Positions 50,693-58,689 of a stretch of 64,000 nt of DNA are shown here, in pieces. Position 1 is the stretch's first letter, and the number at the start of each line of letters is the position of its first letter. The translations under genes and the position numbers were made by a program. The DNA comes from Mucilaginibacter gossypii. Its GTDB lineage: Bacteria > Bacteroidota > Bacteroidia > Sphingobacteriales > Sphingobacteriaceae. The stretch lies in assembly GCF_900100945.1 (NCBI RefSeq), contig NZ_FNCG01000012.1:165917-229916 (forward strand). Direction: 5' to 3'. Below the pieces are notes generated by a model. That model ran no database searches. It had not been told where the DNA came from and was given only the letters and a program-made list of their open reading frames with translations.

Positions 50693-52129
50693 TTAAAATT
50701 CCGCATTCTTGGGGAATCTCGGGAAGGGGATTACATCGCGGATGTTGCCCATGCCGGTAACAAACAGCACCAACCGCTCAAAGCCTAAACCAAAGCCGGC
50801 ATGCGGACAAGAGCCGAAACGGCGGGTATCCAAATACCACCAAAGTTCTTCGGTAGGGATGCCCATTTCGTTCATGCGCTGCTCAAGCTTGTCTAAACGT
50901 TCTTCACGCTGTGAACCACCTACAATTTCGCCAATGCCCGGGAACAGGATGTCCATGGCGCGCACAGTTTTGCCATCGTCGTTCTGGCGCATGTAAAACG
51001 CTTTGATCTCCTTTGGATAATCGGTCAGGATCACCGGCTTTTTAAAATGTTTTTCAACCAGGTAGCGCTCGTGCTCACTTTGCAGGTCGGTACCCCAGCC
51101 TTCAACAGGATAAACAAACTTTTTCTTTTTGTTTGGGGTAGATTCTTTCAGGATGTCAATCGCCTCGGTATAGGTTAGGCGCTCGAAATCGTTATTTAAG
51201 CAAAACTGCAGTTTTTCAAGCAGCGTCATTTCTGAGCGCTCGTTTTGCGGCTTGGTTTTTTCCTCTTCAGTTAAGCGCTGGGTTAAAAATTCAATGTCAT
51301 CGGCATTTTTATCCAACGCGTATTTGATCACATATTTCAGCATGTCCTCGGCAAGGTCCATGTTGTCAACCAGATCGTTAAAGGCTACTTCCGGCTCAAT
51401 CATCCAAAACTCGGCCAGGTGGCGTGTGGTGTTTGAATTTTCGGCACGGAAAGTTGGGCCGAAGGTATAAATATCACTCAGGGCCATAGCGCCAAGCTCA
51501 CCTTCCAACTGACCGGATACGGTTAAGTTAGTGGCACGACCAAAAAAATCCTGTTTGAAATCAATCTCGCCGGTATCAGTTTTCGGAATGTTATCCAGGT
51601 CGAAGTTGGTAACGTGAAAAGTCTCGCCCGCGCCTTCAGCATCTGAAGCCGTAATTACAGGGGTATGCAGGTAAACAAAACCCCGTTCCTGGAAAAACTG
51701 GTGCACCGCGAATGCCAGGCTGTTACGCACCCTGAAAATAGCGCCAAACGTACTGGTACGGAAACGCAGGTGGGCGTTTTCCCTCAAAAACTCAAGGCTA
51801 TGCTTTTTAGGCTGGATAGGATATTTTTCAGGATCGCTGTCACCTAAAATCTCAATCTCAGTTGCAACAACCTCAACTGTTTGGCCTTTACCTAAAGATG
51901 CTATCAATTTACCCTGAACACTAAGTGCTGCACCAACGGTAATGCGTTTAAGTAATGCCGGGTCGGTATTTTCAAAATCAACAACTACCTGGATGTTATT
52001 ATTAGTTGAGCCATCATTCAAAGCAATAAAGCGATTTGAACGGAATGCACGCACCCATCCTTTAACTGTTACATCAATTTCGGTTTGCTGGCTTTGCAGC
52101 AATGCTTTGATCTTAGTTCGCTGACTCAT
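50693..52129 (-). CDS. asnS: Asparagine--tRNA ligase
   Basis: A class II aminoacyl-tRNA synthetase of 478 residues. The N-terminal OB-fold anticodon domain (VTVKGWVRAFRSNRFIALNDGS) is followed by the catalytic core with motif 2 (FGPTFRAENSNTTRHLAEFWMIEPE) and motif 3 (GFGLGFERLVLFVTGMGNIRDVIPFPR). It charges tRNA-Asn directly. It ends at its own terminator. Confidence 0.96.
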   Translation of the reverse strand: MSQRTKIKALLQSQQTEIDVTVKGWVRAFRSNRFIALNDGSTNNNIQVVVDFENTDPALLKRITVGAALSVQGKLIASLGKGQTVEVVATEIEILGDSDPEKYPIQPKKHSLEFLRENAHLRFRTSTFGAIFRVRNSLAFAVHQFFQERGFVYLHTPVITASDAEGAGETFHVTNFDLDNIPKTDTGEIDFKQDFFGRATNLTVSGQLEGELGAMALSDIYTFGPTFRAENSNTTRHLAEFWMIEPEVAFNDLVDNMDLAEDMLKYVIKYALDKNADDIEFLTQRLTEEEKTKPQNERSEMTLLEKLQFCLNNDFERLTYTEAIDILKESTPNKKKKFVYPVEGWGTDLQSEHERYLVEKHFKKPVILTDYPKEIKAFYMRQNDDGKTVRAMDILFPGIGEIVGGSQREERLDKLEQRMNEMGIPTEELWWYLDTRRFGSCPHAGFGLGFERLVLFVTGMGNIRDVIPFPRFPKNAEF

Positions 52130-52152
52130 ATCATGTATAATTTTTAGAGTCG

Positions 52153-52160
52153 CAAAAATA
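52153..52160 (-). promoter_or_regulatory. -7 element of asnS
   Basis: TATTTTTG on the minus strand is a perfect TAnnTTTG, about 23 bases before the start codon. Confidence 0.5.
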
Positions 52161-52270
52161 CAATTAATTATGAAAGCGCACTTTGAAACATGAGCTAAAA
52201 AACATTAGCATGTTAACACGGAAAGATATATCAGGAGAAAAGGGGAAAAGGAAACCAGCGACTAAAAATG

Positions 52271-52298
52271 TAGCCGGGAACATGAAGTATCCCGGCTA
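52271..52298 (-). terminator. Terminator of the small lipoprotein gene
   Basis: TAGCCGGGA pairs with TCCCGGCTA around a 10-base loop; T-rich sequence follows on both strands. It lies 15 bases past the end of the gene at 52313. Confidence 0.8.
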
Positions 52299-52312
52299 TT
52301 TCTTTTTGACGC

Positions 52313-52522
52313 TTACTTGTTTGTAACCATGATTGTGTCACGGAGTAACGTGTTTGTCGTCGCGCCGCCTACCATAATAGTGTCTTTGCTTTTATTCAAT
52401 GACTGGTTGGTAATGCTTTTTTTTGCACTAACACTGTCTTGTTTTGGGGCTACGCCATTTTTTTGGCAGCCAGCAAATAACAGAAGTGATACTGAGGCGG
52501 TTAATAATAGAGCTTTTTTCAT
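52313..52522 (-). CDS. Small lipoprotein of unknown function
   Basis: A 69-residue lipoprotein with lipobox LFAGC (Cys19). The mature part is polar with two DTIMV segments (KDTIMVGG and RDTIMVTNK), suggesting short strand repeats. I know no family. It has its own terminator. Confidence 0.6.
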   Translation of the reverse strand: MKKALLLTASVSLLLFAGCQKNGVAPKQDSVSAKKSITNQSLNKSKDTIMVGGATTNTLLRDTIMVTNK

Positions 52523-52581
52523 AAAACAAATTTACAACTAATACGAATGATAATTAAGCTTAGTTACAATTAATATAAAAG

Positions 52582-53073
52582 TTAATATTTGAGCTTAGCT
52601 TTAAACTTGCCCTCGCTAAAAGTAACCTTGTCCGGATGACTTTCGGTTTGGCTATCAATTACTTTCAGAAAACGTAATTCGAACAATCCCTGCAGTATTT
52701 TATCGGCCTGGTTGTATGAAATTATAGTTACCGAACTAAGATGGGTAGGGTCAGGTTTGTATCCGGCTAACGGGGAGCCGTTTTTTGTAATGTGGTAATA
52801 GTTTTCGTTTGCTTTGAGGGTATAATACCCAACACCATCAAACACAATTTTAAAACCTACCTGCTCTTCTTCACCTCCAATGGTGCTTTTTGCTGATATG
52901 GTAATGGTATCACCCATTATATTCGAACCGGAAGGATTAGCCTCCCATTTGATGTTGTTTTTTTGCGCAAGCATAAAATCGGGTATGACCGGAAAATTAC
53001 AGCAGTCCTTTTTTTTGCAGGCCGAAAAAAGCAGGGCCACGGCTATGGCTAATATCAAACAGGGATATTTCAT
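52582..53073 (-). CDS. Lipoprotein, possibly DUF6252-like
   Basis: A 163-residue lipoprotein with lipobox LFSAC (Cys19) followed by KKKDCCNFPVIP. The body is a beta-sandwich-like sequence with NIKWEANPSGSNIMGDTITISAK, DGVGYYTLKANENYYHI and KILQGLFELRFLKVID. It resembles the DUF6252 pattern (W...A... plus F..L), but I am not sure. Confidence 0.6.
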   Translation of the reverse strand: MKYPCLILAIAVALLFSACKKKDCCNFPVIPDFMLAQKNNIKWEANPSGSNIMGDTITISAKSTIGGEEEQVGFKIVFDGVGYYTLKANENYYHITKNGSPLAGYKPDPTHLSSVTIISYNQADKILQGLFELRFLKVIDSQTESHPDKVTFSEGKFKAKLKY

Positions 53074-53154
53074 TGCTTTACTGATGACAGGTTAATAAAT
53101 TGTACAGGAAATATAAAGATATTTAAAAGTAAAGCATATTATACGTGGTTTCAG

Positions 53155-53162
53155 TAAGTTTG
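53155..53162 (+). promoter_or_regulatory. -7 element of the EamA transporter gene
   Basis: TAAGTTTG matches TAnnTTTG, 23 bases before the start codon. Confidence 0.5.
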
Positions 53163-53185
53163 CCGCTCATTTTGTTTTATCGCCC

Positions 53186-54055
53186 ATGAATCCCAAATTG
53201 AGCCTCGTTATTGGCATTCTATGCATTTCTTTTTCGCCGATATTTGTAAAGCTTGCCGGGGTATCACCAATTGGTTCGGCATTTTACCGGGTGTTTATAG
53301 CCTGGATTTGTCTTGCCCCATTTTGTGTATTTAGGCAAAAACTTAAAATAAATAAAAAGCAATTGCTTATTTCCATAGCTGCGGGCATGGTTTTCGCCCT
53401 TGATATTGCGGTATGGAATATTTCGCTGTTAAAGATCAGCGCCACTGTATCAACCCTTATTGCCAACCTGGCCCCGGTTTGGGTAGGCCTGATGAGCTTC
53501 CTGTTTTTAAGAAAAGGATCAGGTCGGCTATTTTGGATAGGTACGCTCATTGCCATCGCCGGTATGGTTGTTTTGGTAGGTTATGAACATATTTTGCACA
53601 TGGAACTTAATGCCGGCATACTGCTGGCTATACTCGCCAGTTTTTTTTATGCTACTTATATCATGATCACCAAAAATATTATGGCCGGTATTGATGTGTT
53701 TAGTTTTATGTTTTACAGTATGCTGAGCGCCAGTATTTTTTTGCTGGTAGTCAATGGATCTATGCATAACGATATTGTTCATCTTTCTTTAAAAGTTTGG
53801 CTTTGCTTTATAGGTATGGGGCTTATTTGCCAGTTAGCAGGCTGGCTAACCATCAATTACTCGTTACGTTATCTGGAACCAACCAGGGTTTCCATTGCCT
53901 TATTAAGCCAAACGGTTTTTGCCGGGCTGCTGGCTGCTTTTTTACTGCATGAACGTTTAGGTTTTAATGAGATTGTTGGCAGTATAATTGTATTGGCCGG
54001 GATAGCAGTGACCTTTTTAAAACCACGAAATCGAAAAGCGAATACCTTGGTTTAA
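53186..54055 (+). CDS. EamA/DMT-family transporter
   Basis: A 289-residue inner-membrane protein with about ten hydrophobic helices arranged as two EamA repeats (about 5-135 and 150-285). ISFSPIFVKLAGVSPIGSAFYRVFIAWICL and the second-half TRVSIALLSQTVFAGLLAAFLLHERLGFNEIVGSIIVLAGI are typical. It probably exports amino acids or other metabolites; the substrate is unknown. Confidence 0.9.
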   Translation: MNPKLSLVIGILCISFSPIFVKLAGVSPIGSAFYRVFIAWICLAPFCVFRQKLKINKKQLLISIAAGMVFALDIAVWNISLLKISATVSTLIANLAPVWVGLMSFLFLRKGSGRLFWIGTLIAIAGMVVLVGYEHILHMELNAGILLAILASFFYATYIMITKNIMAGIDVFSFMFYSMLSASIFLLVVNGSMHNDIVHLSLKVWLCFIGMGLICQLAGWLTINYSLRYLEPTRVSIALLSQTVFAGLLAAFLLHERLGFNEIVGSIIVLAGIAVTFLKPRNRKANTLV

Positions 54056-54443
54056 ACGGGTTTAAGCGCAGTACAAATGAAGCTGTATCATATCATGATG
54101 TTAATATCTTCAGTTCGCTTCGGTCGCAACGATCGAAGTACGATTGTATAATTTTATTACTTTTTTAATACTTTAGTGGTATTTAATGTAACCCCATTGC
54201 TTTATTAAGTAGTTGATTATAAGTTTGCTGTGTTTAAATTATGGAATTTATGTTAACCCTGTTAACCCCTGTCATCGCAGTAATTAAATTGGTATATATC
54301 TCAGGATCTTAACTCAAAGCGTTAAACGGTAACTTGTCTCTTAAGGAGATTGAATTTTAAACAGCTCGTTATCAAACAAAACCGTATTTTAACGTTTTCG
54401 AATTACGGGCAACGATCTATCTTCCCTACATTTGCTTTAACTC
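54056..54443. other. AT-rich gap before dnaG
   Basis: 388 bases with no reading frame I can support. It ends with the dnaG -7 element (54427-54434). A short GC-rich stretch near 54114-54139 contains GCTTCGGTCGCAACGATCGA. No terminator is visible after the EamA gene. Confidence 0.6.
54427..54434 (+). promoter_or_regulatory. -7 element of dnaG
   Basis: TACATTTG is a perfect TAnnTTTG, 9 bases before the dnaG start codon, so the leader is very short. Confidence 0.5.
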
Positions 54444-56387
54444 ATGATTCAAAAATCCACTATCGACCGTATTATGGAAGCCACCGACATTGTGGAGGTG
54501 ATAGGGGAATTTGTGCAGTTAAAAAAGCGCGGGGCTAACTACGTAGGCCTTTCGCCTTTCGCGAATGAGCGTACCCCTTCGTTCACGGTATCCCCGGCAA
54601 AAGGTATTTTTAAAGATTTCTCAACAGGAAAAGGCGGTTCGGCTGTTACGTTTTTAATGGAGCTGGAAAAGTTCAGCTATCCCGAGGCCTTGAAATGGCT
54701 CGCTAAAAAGTACGGCATCGAGGTTGAAGAAACTGTTGAAGTTCCCGAAAACCGCGAGGAGGATCTGCGCCGGGAAAGCCTTATGATCGTATCGGCATTT
54801 GCTGCTAAGTTTTTTCACGAGGCCATGCTCGAAACGGAGGAAGGGCAAAGCATCGGTCTCAGTTATTTTAAAGAACGCGGCTTTACTGCCGAAACCATCA
54901 AGAAGTTTGAATTGGGTTACTCGCCCGATCAATGGGAAGCTTTTACAGGTGCCGCTATCAGGAACGGCTATAAAGAGCAGTTTCTGGTCGAGAGCGGTCT
55001 GTCGGTAAAGCGGGATAACGGGGCCTTGTTCGACAGGTACCGCGGTCGGGTAATGTTCCCGATCCATAGTTTTACCGGCAGGGTAATTGGTTTTGGCGGC
55101 CGTACACTAAAAAAAGATAAAAACGTAGCCAAGTATGTTAACTCGCCCGAGTCGGAGATCTACCATAAATCAAATGTACTTTACGGCCTCTACTTCGCTA
55201 AAAAGGCTATTCGTGAGCAGGATAACTGTTACCTGGTAGAAGGCTATGCCGATGTACTTTCGGTACACCAGGCGGGGGTTGAAAACGTGGTGGCTTCATC
55301 AGGCACATCGCTCACTACTGAGCAGATTAAGCTCATTGCCCGTTTTACTAAAAACATCACCATATTATATGATGGCGACGCAGCCGGGATCAAAGCTTCA
55401 CTGCGTGGTTTGGATATGATCCTGGAGGAAGGGCTTAATGTAAAAGTAGTGCTGTTTCCGGATGGACATGATCCTGATTCATTTGTACAATCGAAAGGGT
55501 CAAGTGCTTTTAAAAAGCACATCGAGGAAAATAAGAAGGACTTTATCCTGTATAAAACCCAGATCCTGCTTAAAGAAGTTGGTAACGACCCGATAAAAAA
55601 GGCTGATGTGATCCGTGAGGTTGTTGAAAGTATCGCCAAGATCCCGGATAGCATCAAGGCGTCGGTATTTATAAAGGAGTGTAGCGGCTTATTGCAGATA
55701 GACGAGCGCGCCCTTTTATCCGAGCTCAATAAAATGCGCACTGCCAAAGCCAAAAAGGAGGAGCAGCAGCGTCAGCAGCAAAACAACAGGTTTGCCGAAA
55801 TGCCCGACGAACCCCACTTCTTTGATGAGCCTGTTGAACTTGAGCCACATGTTGCTAAAGACGATGCTTTTCAGGAAAAGGAAATTGTGCGTTTATTGCT
55901 GCATTATGGAAGCCGTATGATTGACTGGGACGGTATTGCCAATACCTATATAGGCCCGTTCATTATAGCCGAGTTGAGTGATGTTAGTTTTGATCATCCG
56001 GTTTGTAAGCAGATTACCGAAATTTACCGTCGCGAAGTAGAAAACGGTGTACTGCCGGATGAGGCTTATTTTATTCACCATAAGGATAAAGCTATAGTTG
56101 ATTTAACTATTAACATGTTAGCCAGTAAATATTCGCTCAGTGAAAACTGGTACGAAATGCATAGGATCACGGTGAACGATGAGCAGGTTAATATGAAGGC
56201 AACTATTCTTGGTGCGATATTTCACCTTAAAAAGCATAAGGTTGGTAAAATGCTGGAAGACCTGCGAACTCAGCTTCAAAAAGCCGATACCGAGGCCGAC
56301 CAGGAAATACTGCTTAATCAGTATATGCGTATGAAAAAGGTAGAAAAATCAATATCTGACTTTTTGGGCTCCGTAATCATAAAATAA
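54444..56387 (+). CDS. dnaG: DNA primase lacking zinc-finger ligands
   Basis: Synthesises RNA primers at the replication fork. The 647 residues have an N-terminal domain homologous to the CHC2 zinc ribbon, but the four metal ligands are replaced: GLSPFANERTPSF and KDFSTGKGG have Ser37, Ala40, Asp58 and Thr61 at the positions of Cys, His, Cys and Cys. The TOPRIM core is intact (YLVEGYADVLSVHQAG, SSGTSLT, LYDGDAAGIKASLRG). The C-terminal helicase-binding region follows after about 430. It overlaps yraN by one base (TAATG). Confidence 0.93.
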   Translation: MIQKSTIDRIMEATDIVEVIGEFVQLKKRGANYVGLSPFANERTPSFTVSPAKGIFKDFSTGKGGSAVTFLMELEKFSYPEALKWLAKKYGIEVEETVEVPENREEDLRRESLMIVSAFAAKFFHEAMLETEEGQSIGLSYFKERGFTAETIKKFELGYSPDQWEAFTGAAIRNGYKEQFLVESGLSVKRDNGALFDRYRGRVMFPIHSFTGRVIGFGGRTLKKDKNVAKYVNSPESEIYHKSNVLYGLYFAKKAIREQDNCYLVEGYADVLSVHQAGVENVVASSGTSLTTEQIKLIARFTKNITILYDGDAAGIKASLRGLDMILEEGLNVKVVLFPDGHDPDSFVQSKGSSAFKKHIEENKKDFILYKTQILLKEVGNDPIKKADVIREVVESIAKIPDSIKASVFIKECSGLLQIDERALLSELNKMRTAKAKKEEQQRQQQNNRFAEMPDEPHFFDEPVELEPHVAKDDAFQEKEIVRLLLHYGSRMIDWDGIANTYIGPFIIAELSDVSFDHPVCKQITEIYRREVENGVLPDEAYFIHHKDKAIVDLTINMLASKYSLSENWYEMHRITVNDEQVNMKATILGAIFHLKKHKVGKMLEDLRTQLQKADTEADQEILLNQYMRMKKVEKSISDFLGSVIIK

Positions 56388-56755
56388 TGGCCCAACACCT
56401 TGAACTTGGCCGCACCGGCGAAGCATTAGCCAAAACCCACCTCGAAAAAGCAGGCTACGAAATTCTTGATGAAAACTGGACTTACGGAAAAGCTGAGATA
56501 GATATAATTGCTTATAAAGACAAGGTTATTATATTTACCGAAGTAAAAACCCGCACGGGCAATGGCTTTGGAGAACCCGAAGATTTTGTAGATAACCGTA
56601 AGCAAAAACTGCTGGCCGAAGCCGCCGATGAATACATCTACCTCATGAACCACCAGGGCGAAGTGCGGTTTGATATCATCGCTATTTTGTTTGACCGCAG
56701 TGGAAATTATATACTAAACCATATAGAAGATGCGTTTTGGCCTTCGGCCACATAA
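56387..56755 (+). CDS. YraN/UPF0102-family nuclease-like protein
   Basis: A 122-residue small protein with a Holliday-junction-resolvase-like nuclease fold: GRTGEALAKTHLEKAGYEILDENWTYGKAEIDIIAYKDKVIIFTEVKTRTGNGFGEPED. The E-ID-EVK residues are conserved as in restriction-endonuclease-like enzymes. Its start overlaps the dnaG stop, which suggests translational coupling. Confidence 0.9.
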   Translation: MAQHLELGRTGEALAKTHLEKAGYEILDENWTYGKAEIDIIAYKDKVIIFTEVKTRTGNGFGEPEDFVDNRKQKLLAEAADEYIYLMNHQGEVRFDIIAILFDRSGNYILNHIEDAFWPSAT

Positions 56756-56760
56756 CACTT

Positions 56761-57834
56761 ATGAATAATAAACTAAAGCTATTTTTTGCCGCCCTTGCCC
56801 TAATGGCCTTCGGCTGCAGCTGTAACCATAAACCTGATAGCTCGGCTACAGATTATACTATCACCCCCGACGCCGGTGCAAACTACAAAGCCGGCGATAA
56901 GATCGACATCAAAGTAGGCTATCGTACAGGCAGTAAAGTTGATTCGGTAGTTTACCTGCTCGATTCCGTAAAGTTCGCATCCAGTAAGGATACTGCAGGT
57001 ATCAGTCTTAAAACGGATACCATTGGCCTGGGCATCAGGATAATCACGGCTAAGGTTTATGAAGGCGGTAAAAGCAATGAGGTATCAACCAATGTCTTGT
57101 TATTAGCAGCAAAAGCCCCTGCCAGGTACACTTATAAAGTTGAAAAAGTTTTCCCTCATGATACCGCTGCATATACCGAAGGCCTGCAGTATGTTGATGG
57201 TGTTTTATACGAAAGTACCGGAGACTATAAACACTCATCCATCCGCAAGGTTGATTTGAATACAGGTAAGGTTTTACAGGAAACCAAGCTTGATGAGAAA
57301 TATTTTGGTGAAGGCCTCTCGGTTATTGGTGATAAAGTAGTGCAGCTTACCTGGAAGGAAAAGGTAGGGTTTGTGTACGATAAAAATACATTGAAGTTGC
57401 TTAACAACTTCACCAACAACGTTGGCCCCGAAGGTTGGGGGATGTGCTATGACGGAACAAAATTATACATGGATGATAGCACCAACCGGATCTGGTTCCT
57501 TGACAAGAATGATTATCACCAGATAGGCCACATTGATGTGTGTGACGATAAACAACAGATAGATTCGATAAACGAACTGGAATACATCAACGGTAAGATC
57601 TATGCCAACGTTTATCAAACCGATAACATATTGGTGGTCAATCCTAAAACTGGTGCGGTGGAGCAGATAATAGATATGAAAGAGATTTACCCGGTGGCAA
57701 GCCGTCCGCAGGACAGGGACTGGAATAATAACGTGCTAAACGGAATTGCCTGGGATGCCAAAGGTCAACGCCTGTTTGTTACCGGTAAAAAATGGCCGCA
57801 TTTGTACCAGGTTAAGTTTGTGCCGGTTCCGTAA
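56761..57834 (+). CDS. Glutaminyl-peptide cyclotransferase, lipoprotein
   Basis: Converts N-terminal glutamine of proteins or peptides to pyroglutamate (plant/bacterial beta-propeller type). I use the ATG at 56761 (MNNKLKLFFAALALMAFGCSC, a lipoprotein signal). An Ig-like N-terminal part (about 30-120) precedes the propeller with FPHDTAAYTEGLQYVDGVLYESTG, GEGLSVIGDKVVQLTWKEK, GWGMCYDGTKLYMDDSTNRIWFLD, NELEYINGKIYANVYQTDNI and NVLNGIAWDAKGQRLFVTGK. It lies in the envelope. Confidence 0.92.
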   Translation: MNNKLKLFFAALALMAFGCSCNHKPDSSATDYTITPDAGANYKAGDKIDIKVGYRTGSKVDSVVYLLDSVKFASSKDTAGISLKTDTIGLGIRIITAKVYEGGKSNEVSTNVLLLAAKAPARYTYKVEKVFPHDTAAYTEGLQYVDGVLYESTGDYKHSSIRKVDLNTGKVLQETKLDEKYFGEGLSVIGDKVVQLTWKEKVGFVYDKNTLKLLNNFTNNVGPEGWGMCYDGTKLYMDDSTNRIWFLDKNDYHQIGHIDVCDDKQQIDSINELEYINGKIYANVYQTDNILVVNPKTGAVEQIIDMKEIYPVASRPQDRDWNNNVLNGIAWDAKGQRLFVTGKKWPHLYQVKFVPVP

Positions 57835-57882
57835 GCCTTGGCCCCTAACAGAACCATAGCTTGAATTAGTATTTTTATAAAG

Positions 57883-57911
57883 CGAAACGCCCGGATTATC
57901 CGGGCGTTTCG
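57883..57911. terminator. Strong bidirectional terminator
   Basis: CGAAACGCCCGGA pairs with TCCGGGCGTTTCG (13 pairs) around TTA, with T-rich flanks. It serves the cyclotransferase gene and the convergent transposase gene. Confidence 0.85.
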
Positions 57912-57915
57912 TGTT

Positions 57916-58350
57916 TTAGTTATTGAGCAGTTGCCAGCCATATCGGTTCATAAATTCTTCAACCTCATCACTGAATGATTTCTTTTGATGATGATTTTCC
58001 TGATTGTTAATATAGCTAATGACTGTTGATACCTGTGATTCACTTACCGATACTGCAAAGTAGTCGTCCTGCCAACCGAATTGTTGTTTTATTAGTTTGT
58101 TCTTATTTATCCAAAGAGATGATTCTCCTTTAATTAGCTGGCTTATTTTGGCAATATTTTGATCTTTTCCTAAAGAAATAAGGCAATGGATATGATCGGT
58201 ATAGCCATTAATCGCTTGTAAGAATATCCCTTTCTCTTTGCAGTTCTCTATGATGTATTTATGTATCTGGTATCTTATGTTTTGAGTAAGCAAGGGTTGT
58301 CTGTCTTTAGTTGCAAATACCAAATGGGTCCAGATTTTTACAAATGACAT
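57916..58350 (-). mobile_element. RAYT/IS200-like REP-associated transposase
   Basis: A 144-residue HUH/Y1 transposase-like protein. I start at the ATG at 58350 (MSFVKIWTHLVFATKDRQP), with AGGA about 10 bases upstream; the longer frame adds 13 unlikely residues. The HUH motif is in DHIHCLI, and the catalytic Tyr is probably in VISYINNQENHHQKK. Length and motifs fit REP-associated tyrosine transposases, which move or spread short palindromes. Paired palindromes lie directly upstream of the gene (58410-58574). Confidence 0.85.
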
Positions 58351-58409
58351 GGTTTGTCCTAAATGTATGGTTATTTTGGCTAAAGCCACTTAGCACCTGG
58401 CAACTTTAT

Positions 58410-58574
58410 CCGTTGGTTAAAACCAACGGTAATGAAAACAAGATTTCGAAAAGGCTTCTTTCAACCAATAAATAGGAAATTGCTCGACTGCGTTAATTCT
58501 CTATAAAAAGAAAATTCATTGCCGTTGGTTTTAACCAACGGAACAAAAAAAGCAACATGAGGCGGCTTTAGCCG
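58410..58574. repeat. CCGTTGGTT...AACCAACGG palindrome pair and CGGCTTTAGCCG
   Basis: CCGTTGGTTAAAACCAACGG (58410-58429) and its reverse complement CCGTTGGTTTTAACCAACGG (58522-58541) are inverted copies 92 bases apart. CGGCTTTAGCCG (58563-58574) is a further palindrome. The similar CATT flank next to both copies strengthens the inverted arrangement. Confidence 0.85.
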
Positions 58575-58612
58575 AAATCGCCAGAAAAGGTTCTACTAAG
58601 CACTCAGTTTTT

Positions 58613-58653
58613 TTAACAACACCCCCCCGGAAAATCCGGTGGGGTGTTGTTAA
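58613..58653. other. Long hairpin beyond pgi
   Basis: TTAACAACACCCC (58613-58625) pairs with GGGGTGTTGTTAA (58641-58653); an inner CCGG-AAAAT-CCGG can also fold. No T run follows on the minus strand, so I cannot call it a standard terminator. A CCCCCCTTTAGGAGGCTGGGG-like stretch follows at 58665-58686. Confidence 0.6.
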
Positions 58654-58689
58654 AATATAAAACTTCCCCCCTTTAGGAGGCTGGGGAGA

